Assembly (NCBI RefSeq): GCF_024213665.1
Contig: NZ_JANAVP010000031.1
Coordinates: 20,725 to 84,724 of the forward strand
DNA length: 64,000 bases
Direction of reading: 5' to 3'
From: Streptomyces sp. A3M-1-3
GTDB lineage: Bacteria; Actinomycetota; Actinomycetes; Streptomycetales; Streptomycetaceae
Position numbers and translations under genes: made by a program. How positions within the stretch are numbered: the first letter of the stretch is position 1; each line of letters starts with the position of its first letter. This document shows, piece after piece, positions 26,392 to 35,579 of the stretch. The notes under the pieces are model-generated. The model ran no database searches. It was not told the origin of the DNA and saw only the letters and a program-made list of their open reading frames with translations.

Positions 26392-27780
26392 TCAGCCTAT
26401 GGTGCGCAGCATGCCCCGTGCCCGGTGGTCCAGTTCGGCGACATGGCGACCGCCGCGTTGCCGGACGGGCGAGAGGTCGCTCTGCATGCGGACGATGACG
26501 TCGCGGGCGCGGCCGGAATGGACACCGGCCATGGCGTCGAGGGCCTGGTTCCAGGTGGCGCACGCCTCGTCGAGGCGTCCCTGCTGAACCTGGACGGCGC
26601 CGAGGTAGCCGAGGGTCACGCTGTGGGTGCGGGCGTACTGCTGGCGGCGGCGCGTGGCCACGCTGCGCTGGAAGTGGATTTCCGCGTCCACCGGCTGGCC
26701 CATGTCGCGCAGGGCGCAGGCTGTCTCGTGGGCCAGGGAGGCTTCCTGGAAGAAGCTCATGCGGCCCGGAGCGTCGTTGCTGTCGGCGCGGGAGAGGTCC
26801 CGCTCTGCACGGCTGATGGCGGCGAGAGTGCCGGCGCGGTCGCCGTCGGCCGCGAGGGCTCGTGCGTGAACGATCGCGAGCAGTGCTTTCTCGCGGTGGC
26901 TAGCTTGGCCGTAGCGGTCGCGGTTCATGGAGGCGTCGGCCAGGACGAGGGCACGGCGGGGGTGTCCAAGGTCCACGGCTTGGTGCGCGAGGGCGCGCAG
27001 GATGTGGCCGCCGAGCGGCCCGTCGCCCGCTTCGGCCGCTATGCGGGCGGCGAGAGTGAGGTAGCGCTGGGCGGTGCGGTGCTCGGAGGCGTCGAACGCC
27101 ATCCACCCCGACAAATAGGTCATCTCCGCCACGGCCGAGTAGGTGTCGCGACGAAGCTGCTCCGTGCGGAACCTGCTGCCGAGCAGGGGCACCGCTTCGT
27201 CGCGAAGATGGCCGGCGAGGGCCGAGCGTCCCGAGGCTCCACCGCGCTGCTGGTCACGCGCGGAGTAGAAGGTCGTCAGATCGCGGACATCGTCGATGTC
27301 GGCCTGTGTCACCAGTCGGGGCGAGACTGCTGGGCGCTTCGCCGCCGCGGCAGGAGCGGCTGCCCACCACGAGGCGGTGGGCAAGGCGAGGCCGGCGGCC
27401 GAGTACGCGGCGGTCGCCAGCAGCTTGCGTCGGTGCATATCGAGGTCGTCGCTTCCCAGCTCGGCCAGCACGGTCAGAGGCTCGACGCTCCAGTCGGAAC
27501 CGCTGTCGGTCTTGCCTGTCGCTTCACCTTCCAGCCCGAGGTCGGCCAGGGTGAGGCGGCGGCCAAGCCTGCGGGACAGCGTCTCGCGAAGGATATGAGG
27601 TGCCTGACCGCTCGGCTGCGTGCCCTGCACCCACATGGCGATGTGCGAGCGGGAGATGGCCTCCAGCTCACGCATCCCGCTCTCCGCGGCTACCCGGGCG
27701 ACCGCTGCGGCTGCTTGCGGCTGAGACCAGCCCGCTTCGCGCAGAAGTGCGGCGAGGGCGACGTTTCGCACACGGGCCAT
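26392..27780 (-). CDS. HTH regulator with helical repeat domain
   Basis: Encodes 462 residues. The first 90 form a helical DNA-binding-type domain (ALLREAGWSQPQAAAAVAR, then ISRSHIAMWVQGTQPSG). A hydrophobic segment near residue 125 precedes a long TPR-like alpha-helical region. This is a common Streptomyces regulator architecture and often sits beside accessory biosynthetic clusters. It is divergent from the GH15 remnant/conservon, so it may control that operon from the 189-base shared region. That is inference. Confidence 0.8.
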   Translation of the reverse strand: MARVRNVALAALLREAGWSQPQAAAAVARVAAESGMRELEAISRSHIAMWVQGTQPSGQAPHILRETLSRRLGRRLTLADLGLEGEATGKTDSGSDWSVEPLTVLAELGSDDLDMHRRKLLATAAYSAAGLALPTASWWAAAPAAAAKRPAVSPRLVTQADIDDVRDLTTFYSARDQQRGGASGRSALAGHLRDEAVPLLGSRFRTEQLRRDTYSAVAEMTYLSGWMAFDASEHRTAQRYLTLAARIAAEAGDGPLGGHILRALAHQAVDLGHPRRALVLADASMNRDRYGQASHREKALLAIVHARALAADGDRAGTLAAISRAERDLSRADSNDAPGRMSFFQEASLAHETACALRDMGQPVDAEIHFQRSVATRRRQQYARTHSVTLGYLGAVQVQQGRLDEACATWNQALDAMAGVHSGRARDVIVRMQSDLSPVRQRGGRHVAELDHRARGMLRTIG

Positions 27781-27969
27781 GGGCTGCCCCTCGGTTCCGA
27801 AATGATCTTTGACGCCTTTGACGGCCTCGTCGGTCGCGCAGGCATACCCCCCAACGGGGATTCACGGTTCGCTCAACGTAGCGACCGGATCACTCACTTT
27901 GCACGACGACCGTCACCCCCGCACGGCGAACCCCGATCAACTTGGCTTGATCCGAACAGGAGTTGTGTC

Positions 27970-29042
27970 ATGCGTCTCTCGCTGGCTCCCCGCCAGGACG
28001 CCTGTCAACGCGTCGCGTCCAACAGGAAGGGCCGCATTGCTGTCGAGCCGGTTTCACAGCGCAATCAAGCGGTGGCCGCGGCGGAGACAGTGGCGCTCGT
28101 GCTGGACGAGGGTTCGCCGCTGCCGGAGACCGCCGCCGATGTTGTAGACCTCGCGAGGCGTCTCCAGGAGCGGGAGCTGCGGTGGCTGCCCGGCTACGAG
28201 AACTCCGGCCCGGTCCGGATCGGCAACGGGGCTGTAGACCAGCTGCAGCTCGACGTGTACGGCTACGTGATCAAGACCCTGTACCTCGCCCACCAATGCG
28301 GGGTAGCCCGCTGCGGGGACGCCGCGGTCCTGCACCAACGACTGGTCGAGCACCTCGCCGAGCGGTGGCAGACGCCCGACGAGGGAATCTGGGAGATCCG
28401 AGGTGAGCGCCGCCACTTCGTGCACTCCAAGGTCATGGCCTGGGCCGCGATCGACCGGACCATCCGCCTGGTCGAATCCGGCGCCCTGGACGCCGACCTG
28501 TTCGCCCTGATTGAACTGCGCGCGGCCATCCACCAGGAGGTGTGCACGCTCGGATTCGACCCGGTCCGCAACACCTTCACCCAGTCCTACGGATCACATG
28601 AGATCGACGCCGCCCTCCTGCTGATCCCCCGGGTGGGATTCCTGCCTCCCGACGACCCCCGAGTGCTCGGGACGGTGGAGGCAGTACGCCAGCAACTGTC
28701 CACCCCGGAGGGCCTCGTACGGCGATACCCGACCGCATCGGGCTCGACGGCCTGAACGGTGACGAGGGGACCTTCCTGCTCTGCTCGTTCTGGATGGTCG
28801 ACGCGCTCGCCCTGACCGGCCGCCCGGACGAAGCCCACGCTCTCTTCGACCGGCTCCTCGCCCTGCGCACCGACCTCGGTCTGCTCGCCGAGGAGTACGA
28901 CCCAGCCACCGGGCGACAACTGGGCAACTTCCCGCAGGCGTACAGCCACATCGGGGTGATCGGGTCCGCACTGCTGCTGCAGCAGCTCGACTCGGGGGCG
29001 TTCGCAGCCGAGGCCGACGTGCTCTTGGCGGCGGGTGTCTGA
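27970..29042 (+). pseudogene. GH15 (glucoamylase/trehalase-like) remnant with a frameshift
   Basis: Residual C-terminal half of a glycoside hydrolase family 15 protein. Seen are LRWLPGYENSGPVRIGNGA, the general-acid region DEGIWEIRGERRHFVHSK, HEIDAALLLIPRVGFL, and, in another frame after about 28730, LNGDEGTFLLCSFW and the base region LLAEEYDPATGRQLGNFPQA. One missing base near 28727-28731 breaks the reading frame; adding it would give a 357-residue product. The N-terminal half normal for the family (about 600 residues in total) is absent. ATG 27970 has AGGAG upstream. The TGA overlaps the ATG of cvnA (TGATG), so it is an old operon partner of the conservon. Confidence 0.75.
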
Positions 29043-30505
29043 TGAACACGACCGCCACCACCATGGTCATCGTGCTCGCCGCCGCGGCCATCGTCGCCGT
29101 GGCAGCGGCCTGGGTTACCCACCACCGCTGGCAGATGACGCGGCGGCAGGCACACCTCCTGGCCCGCGAACAACAGGCCACCGAGGGTGCCCTGCACAAG
29201 CTGGTCCACGAGACGCTGCCCCAGATCCACCAGTCGGGCGGTCGGATCACGGTGCCGGCCCCCGCACCGGAACTGGCCGGCACCGCAGTCGGTGAGCAAC
29301 TGACCAACGTGGTCAAGGGCACCGCCGGCGTCGTCCAGGCCGTGATCCGCGACATCCAGTACGCGGCGCACCAGGAGATCGAGCAGGCGAAGACGCTCGG
29401 GGCGGAGGAGTTGCGGCGTTCGCACACCGCCGCCCAGGAAGAGATCGCTCGGGTAAGTTCCACTGCCGTGCGGTCGACCGAGGCCGCAGTGCGCAGTGTG
29501 TCGTCGGCGCTCGTGGGCATGGCCGCCAAGACCAGCCGCAAGGTCAGCGAGGGCGTGCGCGAGCACGAGGACGACGCCGCGTTCGAGACGCTGACCGATA
29601 TCGACCACACCGTGCAGCAGATGCTGCTGGTCGCTCAGGGCTGGACCATCTTGGCCGGCGGCAAGCTGACCCGGCACTGGCCCACGACGACGCTCACCGA
29701 TGTGGTGCGGGCCGCGATGGGCTACGTCGAGGACTACCAGCGCGTACAGCCCCAGGAACTCACCGTCGCGGTGAAGACCCGCGTGGTCGGGCCCGTGGTG
29801 CACGCCCTCGCGCTCCTGCTGGACAACGCGCTGCGCTTCTCGCCACCACAGTCGAGAGTGCACGTGTCCTTCGAACAGGGCCACCACGGAGTCACCGTCT
29901 TCGTGGACGACAGCGGCCTGCAGATGATGCCGGAGCAGCTCGACAGCGCCCGGGACATCCTCACCGGGCAGCGCACGGACGACATCACGCAGCTCGGCGC
30001 CCGCCCGCAGACCGGGTTCCGAGTCGCCGCCGCCCTCGCGCGCGCCTACGGATTCCGGGTCGATGTCCAGGCGCCCAACTCCCTTCTGGGCACCCGCGCG
30101 CTCCTCACCCTCCCCCAGGACCTCCTCACCACGGCGCCCCAGGCGCCGCCGGCATCCTCGCAGGCGGCGCAGGAGGGCCCGTCAGCTCCTCTCGCCTCCG
30201 CCCCGTCCGGCCGGCTCCCTGCTCTCGCCCCGGTTCCGGTAGCCACGCAACCCGCGCTCACCCCCGTCCCGCCGACGGCCGGGGAGTCCGACCAGGAGGG
30301 TTCCGCTGTCCGCACGACCGCCAGCGGACTGACGGTGCGCAGCCGCCGCGCCGCACCCGCCTCCGCTCCCGTTCTCCGCCCTGCTAACGCCGAGCCGGGG
30401 CGGGCGAGCGTGATCGCCGCCTGGGCCCGTGGCACTCAGCGCGCCCGCGCCGAGCAGGGCACCCACGTCCCCACTGCCGACAACGACCAAGGACACGACG
30501 CATGA
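29042..30505 (+). CDS. cvnA: Conservon sensor histidine kinase-like protein CvnA
   Basis: Encodes 487 residues. One N-terminal transmembrane helix (residues about 6-25) is followed by a long coiled-coil-like cytoplasmic region. Residues about 245-365 form a HATPase domain with N-box HALALLLDNALRFS and G-boxes around VDDSGLQMMP and GFRVAAALARAYGF. A Pro/Ala-rich disordered tail ends it. This is the first protein of the cvn unit, thought to form a membrane-associated G-protein-coupled-receptor-like complex with CvnB, C and D. The classical phospho-acceptor His is not evident. Confidence 0.9.
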   Translation: MNTTATTMVIVLAAAAIVAVAAAWVTHHRWQMTRRQAHLLAREQQATEGALHKLVHETLPQIHQSGGRITVPAPAPELAGTAVGEQLTNVVKGTAGVVQAVIRDIQYAAHQEIEQAKTLGAEELRRSHTAAQEEIARVSSTAVRSTEAAVRSVSSALVGMAAKTSRKVSEGVREHEDDAAFETLTDIDHTVQQMLLVAQGWTILAGGKLTRHWPTTTLTDVVRAAMGYVEDYQRVQPQELTVAVKTRVVGPVVHALALLLDNALRFSPPQSRVHVSFEQGHHGVTVFVDDSGLQMMPEQLDSARDILTGQRTDDITQLGARPQTGFRVAAALARAYGFRVDVQAPNSLLGTRALLTLPQDLLTTAPQAPPASSQAAQEGPSAPLASAPSGRLPALAPVPVATQPALTPVPPTAGESDQEGSAVRTTASGLTVRSRRAAPASAPVLRPANAEPGRASVIAAWARGTQRARAEQGTHVPTADNDQGHDA

Positions 30506-30912
30506 CCGACAAGGACCTCGGCTGGCTCCTCGAAAGCCTGGAGGAGACCGCCGGCGTGGAATACGCCGTGCTGGTCGCCGCGGACGGCATGAGCCCGGCC
30601 TACACCGACCGGCTGCCGCGCGAGCGCGCCGAGAAGATCTCGGCCATCGCCTCCACGCTGTGGGGAGCATCGCGGGCCTACGACCGGGAGACGAACGGCG
30701 GGGGCGTCCGCCAGTTCGTCATGGAGTCGGTCGACCACATCTCCCTGCTCATCCCGGCTGGCGAGAACACCATGCTCGCCGTCCGCACCGACAGCCCTCA
30801 CGCGGACATCGGGGTGATCAGCGAGGCCGCCCTGCGCTTGGCCGCGAGCGTGGGCGAACAGCTGGGTGTCCAGACACGCATCGCCGGGGGCACGGAAGCA
30901 CCGCTGGCATGA
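30502..30912 (+). CDS. cvnB: Roadblock/LC7 protein CvnB
   Basis: Encodes 136 residues of the roadblock/LC7 family: DLGWLLESLEETAGVEYAVLVAADGM at the N-terminus and the strand-helix pattern to residue 120. CvnB-type proteins regulate the GTPase CvnD and link it to CvnA. It starts with ATG overlapping the cvnA stop (ATGA). Confidence 0.95.
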   Translation: MTDKDLGWLLESLEETAGVEYAVLVAADGMSPAYTDRLPRERAEKISAIASTLWGASRAYDRETNGGGVRQFVMESVDHISLLIPAGENTMLAVRTDSPHADIGVISEAALRLAASVGEQLGVQTRIAGGTEAPLA

Positions 30913-31265
30913 GCAGGCCGCGGCAGGACCCGGATCTGGTCAGGCCCTACGTCCGCACGGGCGGACGTACCCGCCCCAGCAAGGACGTGCGCCTGGAGAG
31001 CCTGGTCTTCGCCGCGACCGGCACCCGTCCCGGCCTCAACCCGGACGCACGGCGCGTGCTCGCCCTGTTCGCACCCGCGCAAGGCGGAGGGCTGGCCGTC
31101 GCCGAGATCGCCTCCGCACTCACCCTCCCGCCCTCGACCGCCCGGATTCTCGTCGCCGACCTCATCGGACACGGACTCATGACCCTCGCCCAGGGCCAGG
31201 ACGACGACCGGCCCCCGGCCTCACTCATCGAAAGGGTTCTCCATGGACTCCGCGCTCACGCCTGA
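30909..31265 (+). CDS. cvnC: DUF742 protein CvnC
   Basis: Encodes 118 residues of DUF742 (winged-helix-like): LVRPYVRTGGRTRPS at the start, FAPAQGGGLAVAEIA and the PSTARILVADLIGHGLM helix. It is a conserved part of every conservon. ATG overlaps the cvnB stop (ATGA). It overlaps cvnD by 23 bases. Confidence 0.95.
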   Translation: MSRPRQDPDLVRPYVRTGGRTRPSKDVRLESLVFAATGTRPGLNPDARRVLALFAPAQGGGLAVAEIASALTLPPSTARILVADLIGHGLMTLAQGQDDDRPPASLIERVLHGLRAHA

Positions 31266-31845
31266 CCGGTTCGTCGCGCGCACGGTGACGGCTACCGCGA
31301 AGATCGTGGTCGCCGGAGCCTTCGGCGTGGGCAAGACCACCTTCGTCGGCAGCGTCTCCGAGGTGCCTCCGGTCCACATGGAGGAAACCATCACCCGGGC
31401 GAGCGCCCTGGTCGACGACCTGGCCCGCACGCCTGCCAAGTCCACCACCACCGTCGGCGTGGACTTCGGACGCAAGCACCTCAGCGACGACCTCGTGCTC
31501 TACCTGTTCGGTACCCCCGGCCAGGCCCGATTCAGCTTCCTGTGGCAGGAGTTGATCATCGGCGCCCTCGGCGCCCTGGTCCTCGTCGACCCCCGCGACC
31601 TGGACGCCTCCCACGAAATCCTCGGCCTCCTCGAAGAGAACGGCGTCCCCTACGCGGTCGCGGTCAACCAGTTCGACGGCGCGCCCCGCCACCCGCTCGA
31701 AGAAGTCCACGAGGCCCTCGCCCTGGAGGGACACACGCCGCTGACCGTGTGCGATGCCCGCGAGCGAGCGTCCTGCATGCAGGCCCTGATCCAGCTCACC
31801 GAATACCTCGCCCGTCTCGCGCACCGTCTGGAGCCCCGACCGTGA
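31243..31845 (+). CDS. cvnD: Conservon small GTPase CvnD
   Basis: Encodes 200 residues of the Ras-like CvnD family. Walker A is GAFGVGKTTF near residue 26, the DxxG switch region is replaced by LFGTPGQARF as in this family, and the NQFDG segment is the guanine-specificity NKxD equivalent. It would switch between GDP and GTP forms under CvnB control. Its stop overlaps the P450 gene start. Confidence 0.95.
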   Translation: MDSALTPDRFVARTVTATAKIVVAGAFGVGKTTFVGSVSEVPPVHMEETITRASALVDDLARTPAKSTTTVGVDFGRKHLSDDLVLYLFGTPGQARFSFLWQELIIGALGALVLVDPRDLDASHEILGLLEENGVPYAVAVNQFDGAPRHPLEEVHEALALEGHTPLTVCDARERASCMQALIQLTEYLARLAHRLEPRP

Positions 31846-33020
31846 GCACCGCGACCCACCGCATCCCCCTGTACGAAGCGGACTTCGCCCAGAATCCGCA
31901 CGCCGCCTACCAGCGCATGCGCGAGCAGTTCGGCCCTCTGGTCCCCGTGGACCTGGCCCCTGGCGTGCCCGCCACGCTGGTCGTCGGCTATGAGGAGGCT
32001 CGCCGCATCCTCGGCGACCCGCAACGTTTCCCCGCCGACCCGCGCCAGTGGCAGACCTCTGTCCCCGACACCTGCCCCATCCGGCCGATGATGGAGTGGC
32101 GCCCCAACGCCCTGCGCTCGGCCGGTGCCGAGCACGCCCGCTACCGGGCCGCGAACACGGAAGCCCTCGTGGCTGTCGACCAGCACGCGCTGCGAGCCCA
32201 CGTCGAACTGGTTGCCGAGCAGACCATCAACGCCTTCAAGGGCAGCGGCAAGGCGGACCTGTTGTCCCAGTACGCCTGGCCTCTCGCGTTCCAGACGCTC
32301 AGCCACCTTCTCGGCTGCCCCGACGAGGTCGGCCACCGGATCGCGGACGGAATGGCGAAGATCTTCGACGGGGTCAACGCCTCCATCGGCAACCAGATCA
32401 TGGCCCAGGCCGTGGCGGACCTCGTCGCCCTGCGCCGCCGAGAGCCGGGCGACGACGTGACCAGCAGGCTCCTCGTCCATGTCGCCCGGCTGGACGACAC
32501 CGAGATGGGCCAGCAGCTCATCACCCTGTACGGGGCGGGCATCGAGCCCCTGACCAACCTGATCACGAACACCCTCCTGGAGATGCTCACCAACAGTGAG
32601 TTCTCCGGTGACCTGCACGCTGGCGACGCCTCCGTCCGCGAGGCCCTGGACAGCGTCCTCTATCGCGACCCGCCGCTCGCGAACTTCGCGATGTCCTACC
32701 CGCCCCGCCCGGCCGACATCGGCGGGTACCTGCTGCCCGCCGACCAGCCGGTGGTCGTCAGCTATGCCGCCTGCAACAACGACCCTGCTCTGGGAGCCCA
32801 CCGGCCACTGGGCAACCGGGCCCACCTCGCCTGGGGCGCCGGCCCGCACGGCTGCCCGGCCAGCACGCACGCCTACCTCATCGCCGAAACCGCCATCCTC
32901 CACGTCCTCGACGCCCTGCCCGAGATGGACCTCGACGGCCACCGCGACGACCTCGTCTGGCGCCCCGGCCCCTTCCACCGCTCGCTGGTCGCCCTCCCCG
33001 TCACCTTCCCCTCAAGCTGA
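31842..33020 (+). CDS. cvnE: Cytochrome P450-like protein CvnE (atypical)
   Basis: Encodes 392 residues colinear with P450 proteins, and P450 genes are known companions of cvnABCD. The heme loop reads WGAGPHGCPA, keeping Gly, His and the heme-ligand Cys but lacking the usual Phe and final Gly. The I-helix reads AGIEP rather than AG-x-[DE]-T, and the K-helix ExxR position reads SVLY, so the structural Glu-Arg pair is missing. Catalysis is therefore doubtful; a sensory or ligand-binding role is possible (inference). GTG 31842 overlaps the cvnD stop. Confidence 0.85.
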   Translation: MSTATHRIPLYEADFAQNPHAAYQRMREQFGPLVPVDLAPGVPATLVVGYEEARRILGDPQRFPADPRQWQTSVPDTCPIRPMMEWRPNALRSAGAEHARYRAANTEALVAVDQHALRAHVELVAEQTINAFKGSGKADLLSQYAWPLAFQTLSHLLGCPDEVGHRIADGMAKIFDGVNASIGNQIMAQAVADLVALRRREPGDDVTSRLLVHVARLDDTEMGQQLITLYGAGIEPLTNLITNTLLEMLTNSEFSGDLHAGDASVREALDSVLYRDPPLANFAMSYPPRPADIGGYLLPADQPVVVSYAACNNDPALGAHRPLGNRAHLAWGAGPHGCPASTHAYLIAETAILHVLDALPEMDLDGHRDDLVWRPGPFHRSLVALPVTFPSS

Positions 33021-33033
33021 AAGAGGCCCCAAC

Positions 33034-34266
33034 GTGTCCGAACGGCAGATACTCGTCCTTGACCCCACCGGATCCGACCCGGACGCCGAACACCAGGCCC
33101 TGCGCGAGCGCGGCTCCGCCACTCTCGTGGACATCCTCGGCGTGCGCGCCTGGTCCGTCTCCGACCCGGCCCTCCTTAAGCAGCTTCTGACCAGCAAGGA
33201 CGTCTCCAAGGACGGCCGCGCCCACTGGCCGGCCTTCGCCGAGACGGTCCCCACCTGGCCGCTGGCCCTGTGGGTGGCGGTGGAGAACATGTTCACCGCC
33301 TACGGCGGCAACCACAGCCGCCTGCGGCGCATGGTCGCCCCCGCCCTCTCGGCCCGCCGTACCGCCGCCCTCCAGGCGGACATCGAGATCCTCGTGAACG
33401 GCATCCTCGACGACCTCGACGACCTCCCGGCCGATGAGGTGGCCGACCTGCGCGAGCACCTCGCCTACCCGCTCCCGATCGCCGTCATCGGCAAGCTCAT
33501 GGGCGTCCCCGCCGGCCGGCGCACCGAGTTCCGCACCGTGGTGGACAACGTATTCGCCACCCACCTCTCCGCCGAGGAACAAGCCGCGAACACCGCCACC
33601 CTGTACGGCCTGCTGGACGCCCTGATCGAGATCAAGCGCACCGAGCCCGGCGAGGACATGACCTCGCTGCTGATCGCCGCCCACGACGAGGAGGGCGACG
33701 GCTCCGCCCTCAGCGACGCCGAGCTGCGCGACACGCTCCTGCTGATGATCAGCGCCGGGTACGAGACCACCGTCAACGTCATCGACCAGGCCATCACCAC
33801 CCTGCTCTCCGAGCCAGAGCAGCTGGCGCACGTCCGGGACGGCCGTTGCACCTGGGAGGGCGTAGTCGAGGAGACCCTGCGCCACCAGCCCGCGGTCAAG
33901 CACCTTCCCCTGCGCTATGCCCGCACCGACATCGCCCTCCCGGACGGGCAGACGATCAAGACCGGCGAGGCGATCCTCGCCTCCTACGCCGCCGCCAACC
34001 GGCACCCCGACTGGCACGAGGACGCCGACCGCTTCGACGCCACCCGCCCCAGCAAGGAACACCTCGCCTTCGGACACGGCGTCCACTTCTGCCTCGGCGC
34101 CCCACTCGCCCGCCTCGAAGTCGCCACCGCCCTGCGCCTGCTCTTCGAACGCTTCCCCGACGCCCAACTCGCCATGGACAGGCCCGATCTGAAGAGGCTG
34201 CCGAGCCTGATCAGCAACGGACACACCGCCGTCCCCGTGCGCCTGCGACCGACGTCGAGCCGCTGA
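33034..34266 (+). CDS. cvnF: Cytochrome P450 CvnF (canonical)
   Basis: Encodes 410 residues with all P450 motifs intact: I-helix SAGYETT with acid-alcohol pair, K-helix EETLR (ExxR) and heme loop FGHGVHFCLGAPLAR. It is therefore likely to oxidise a small molecule with a ferredoxin partner. GTG 33034 lies 13 bases after cvnE with AAAGAGG upstream. No ferredoxin gene is adjacent. Confidence 0.92.
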   Translation: MSERQILVLDPTGSDPDAEHQALRERGSATLVDILGVRAWSVSDPALLKQLLTSKDVSKDGRAHWPAFAETVPTWPLALWVAVENMFTAYGGNHSRLRRMVAPALSARRTAALQADIEILVNGILDDLDDLPADEVADLREHLAYPLPIAVIGKLMGVPAGRRTEFRTVVDNVFATHLSAEEQAANTATLYGLLDALIEIKRTEPGEDMTSLLIAAHDEEGDGSALSDAELRDTLLLMISAGYETTVNVIDQAITTLLSEPEQLAHVRDGRCTWEGVVEETLRHQPAVKHLPLRYARTDIALPDGQTIKTGEAILASYAAANRHPDWHEDADRFDATRPSKEHLAFGHGVHFCLGAPLARLEVATALRLLFERFPDAQLAMDRPDLKRLPSLISNGHTAVPVRLRPTSSR

Positions 34267-34290
34267 CCGATACCGACGAGGAAGACCACC

Positions 34291-34770
34291 ATGACCGCCC
34301 CCGCCCCGACCACACCGCTCACCCCGGCCGAACGGCGCATCGCCCAGCATGTGGTGAACGGCCTGCCAACAGGCCAGATCGCCGACACCGAGACCCTGTC
34401 GCACCACACGGTCCGCGCCCACATGGTCTCCCTGCGCAGGAAGCTGCACTGCCCCGAACGCTGCTCCCTCGCCGTCATCACCCATCGTCTGCTCAGCGCA
34501 AACGAGGCCACGGCCCCGGCGCCGGACACGCCGGCCCCCGACTTGAACACCGAGCAGACGAACCTGCTGAAGGCCGTCGCCGAGCACACCAAGCCGCTCG
34601 ACATCGCGCGCGGCGCCAATATGGCGCCGGCGGACCTCCGCGCGGCGCTCGTCCAGCTGCTCGCCGATACAGGGGCACCGGACACCACCCGGCTGGTCGC
34701 CTGGGCCCACGGCTGGAACCTGCTGAACGCCCAGCAGACCAGCACGGTGCGGAGCGGAGCGAGCAAGTGA
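34291..34770 (+). CDS. LuxR-type HTH protein
   Basis: Encodes 159 residues. Residues 10-65 form a LuxR/GerE HTH: LTPAERRIAQHVVNGLPTGQ, then TVRAHMVSLRRKLHC. The second half, Leu/Ala-rich, has no known domain. No response-regulator receiver is present. GAGGAAG precedes the ATG. Placed first in the train, it is a candidate pathway regulator. Confidence 0.82.
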   Translation: MTAPAPTTPLTPAERRIAQHVVNGLPTGQIADTETLSHHTVRAHMVSLRRKLHCPERCSLAVITHRLLSANEATAPAPDTPAPDLNTEQTNLLKAVAEHTKPLDIARGANMAPADLRAALVQLLADTGAPDTTRLVAWAHGWNLLNAQQTSTVRSGASK

Positions 34771-35579
34771 CCATGTCACCCGTTCCCACGACCGCCGAGC
34801 AGACGACCAACGCACCGACCGCACCCTTGACGCCGACCTTGCAGCGTGTCGCCCAGCACTCCGTGGACGGCCTCACCCCCGCGGCCGGAGTGCCTTCGCC
34901 CAAACCGTCGGCACTCCAGCCTCCCGATGCTGAACGGGCGCTTCTTCTTGACCTGGACGGTGTCCTACTGGACACGCGGCCGGTGATGCGCGAGGCGTGG
35001 AGGAAGGTCCAGGAAGACCACCACCTCGATATCCCGTTCGCCGCGTACGAAGCCCACCTGGGGCGGGAGTTCAGCGACATCATGGAGCGGCTCGGTGTCG
35101 TCGACGCCGACGGCGTCCACCGAACCTACGGAGCCGCCTCGACCGCCGCAGCGCATTTGGCCCAGGAGTTCATCGGGATCACGGACGTCCTGCACGCGTT
35201 CGTGGCGGCTGGCTGGCGGCTTGGAGTCGTGACCTCCAAGCACGTCGACCGGGCCGGGCCCCTCCTGGCGCAGCTTGGTTGCCCCTTCGGCACCGTGCGG
35301 ACACCCACGGGTTCCGGGCGGTCAAAGCCGGCACCGGACCCTCTCCTCCTCGCGTTGGTGGAACTCGGAGTCGATCCTGCATCGGCCGTATACATCGGGG
35401 ACATGCCGGTGGACCGGGAGGCAGCAACTCGTGCCGGCGTCCCCTACATTCATGCCGCCTGGGGGTACGGCGAGCCCGGCTCTCCTGCTGTAGCGGTCGC
35501 CCAGTCCCCAACCGACCTGCTCGCCCTCCTCCACCAGGCCACGGCGTGCACTCCCTTTGTCGAAGGGAGCCTGGTGTGA
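34767..35579 (+). CDS. HAD-family phosphatase
   Basis: Encodes 270 residues, with a 50-residue extension then a complete HAD core: motif I LDLDGVLLDT, motif II VVTSK, motif III SKPAPDP and motif IV YIGDMPVDREAA. It resembles phosphoglycolate phosphatase-type enzymes that dephosphorylate sugar phosphates or nucleotides. GTG 34767 overlaps the LuxR stop; ATG 34773 is an alternative. The N-terminus LTPTLQRVAQHSVDGL resembles the start of the LuxR protein. Confidence 0.9.
   Translation: MTMSPVPTTAEQTTNAPTAPLTPTLQRVAQHSVDGLTPAAGVPSPKPSALQPPDAERALLLDLDGVLLDTRPVMREAWRKVQEDHHLDIPFAAYEAHLGREFSDIMERLGVVDADGVHRTYGAASTAAAHLAQEFIGITDVLHAFVAAGWRLGVVTSKHVDRAGPLLAQLGCPFGTVRTPTGSGRSKPAPDPLLLALVELGVDPASAVYIGDMPVDREAATRAGVPYIHAAWGYGEPGSPAVAVAQSPTDLLALLHQATACTPFVEGSLV

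Noticed and set aside
25753..28755. A 1000-residue plus-strand open frame
   Set aside because: It runs antisense through two real minus-strand genes before entering the GH15 remnant; only 27970 onward is gene-like.
33001..34824. A 607-residue minus-strand frame opposite the second P450 gene
   Set aside because: Gly/Val/Glu-rich shadow of a gene with all canonical P450 motifs.
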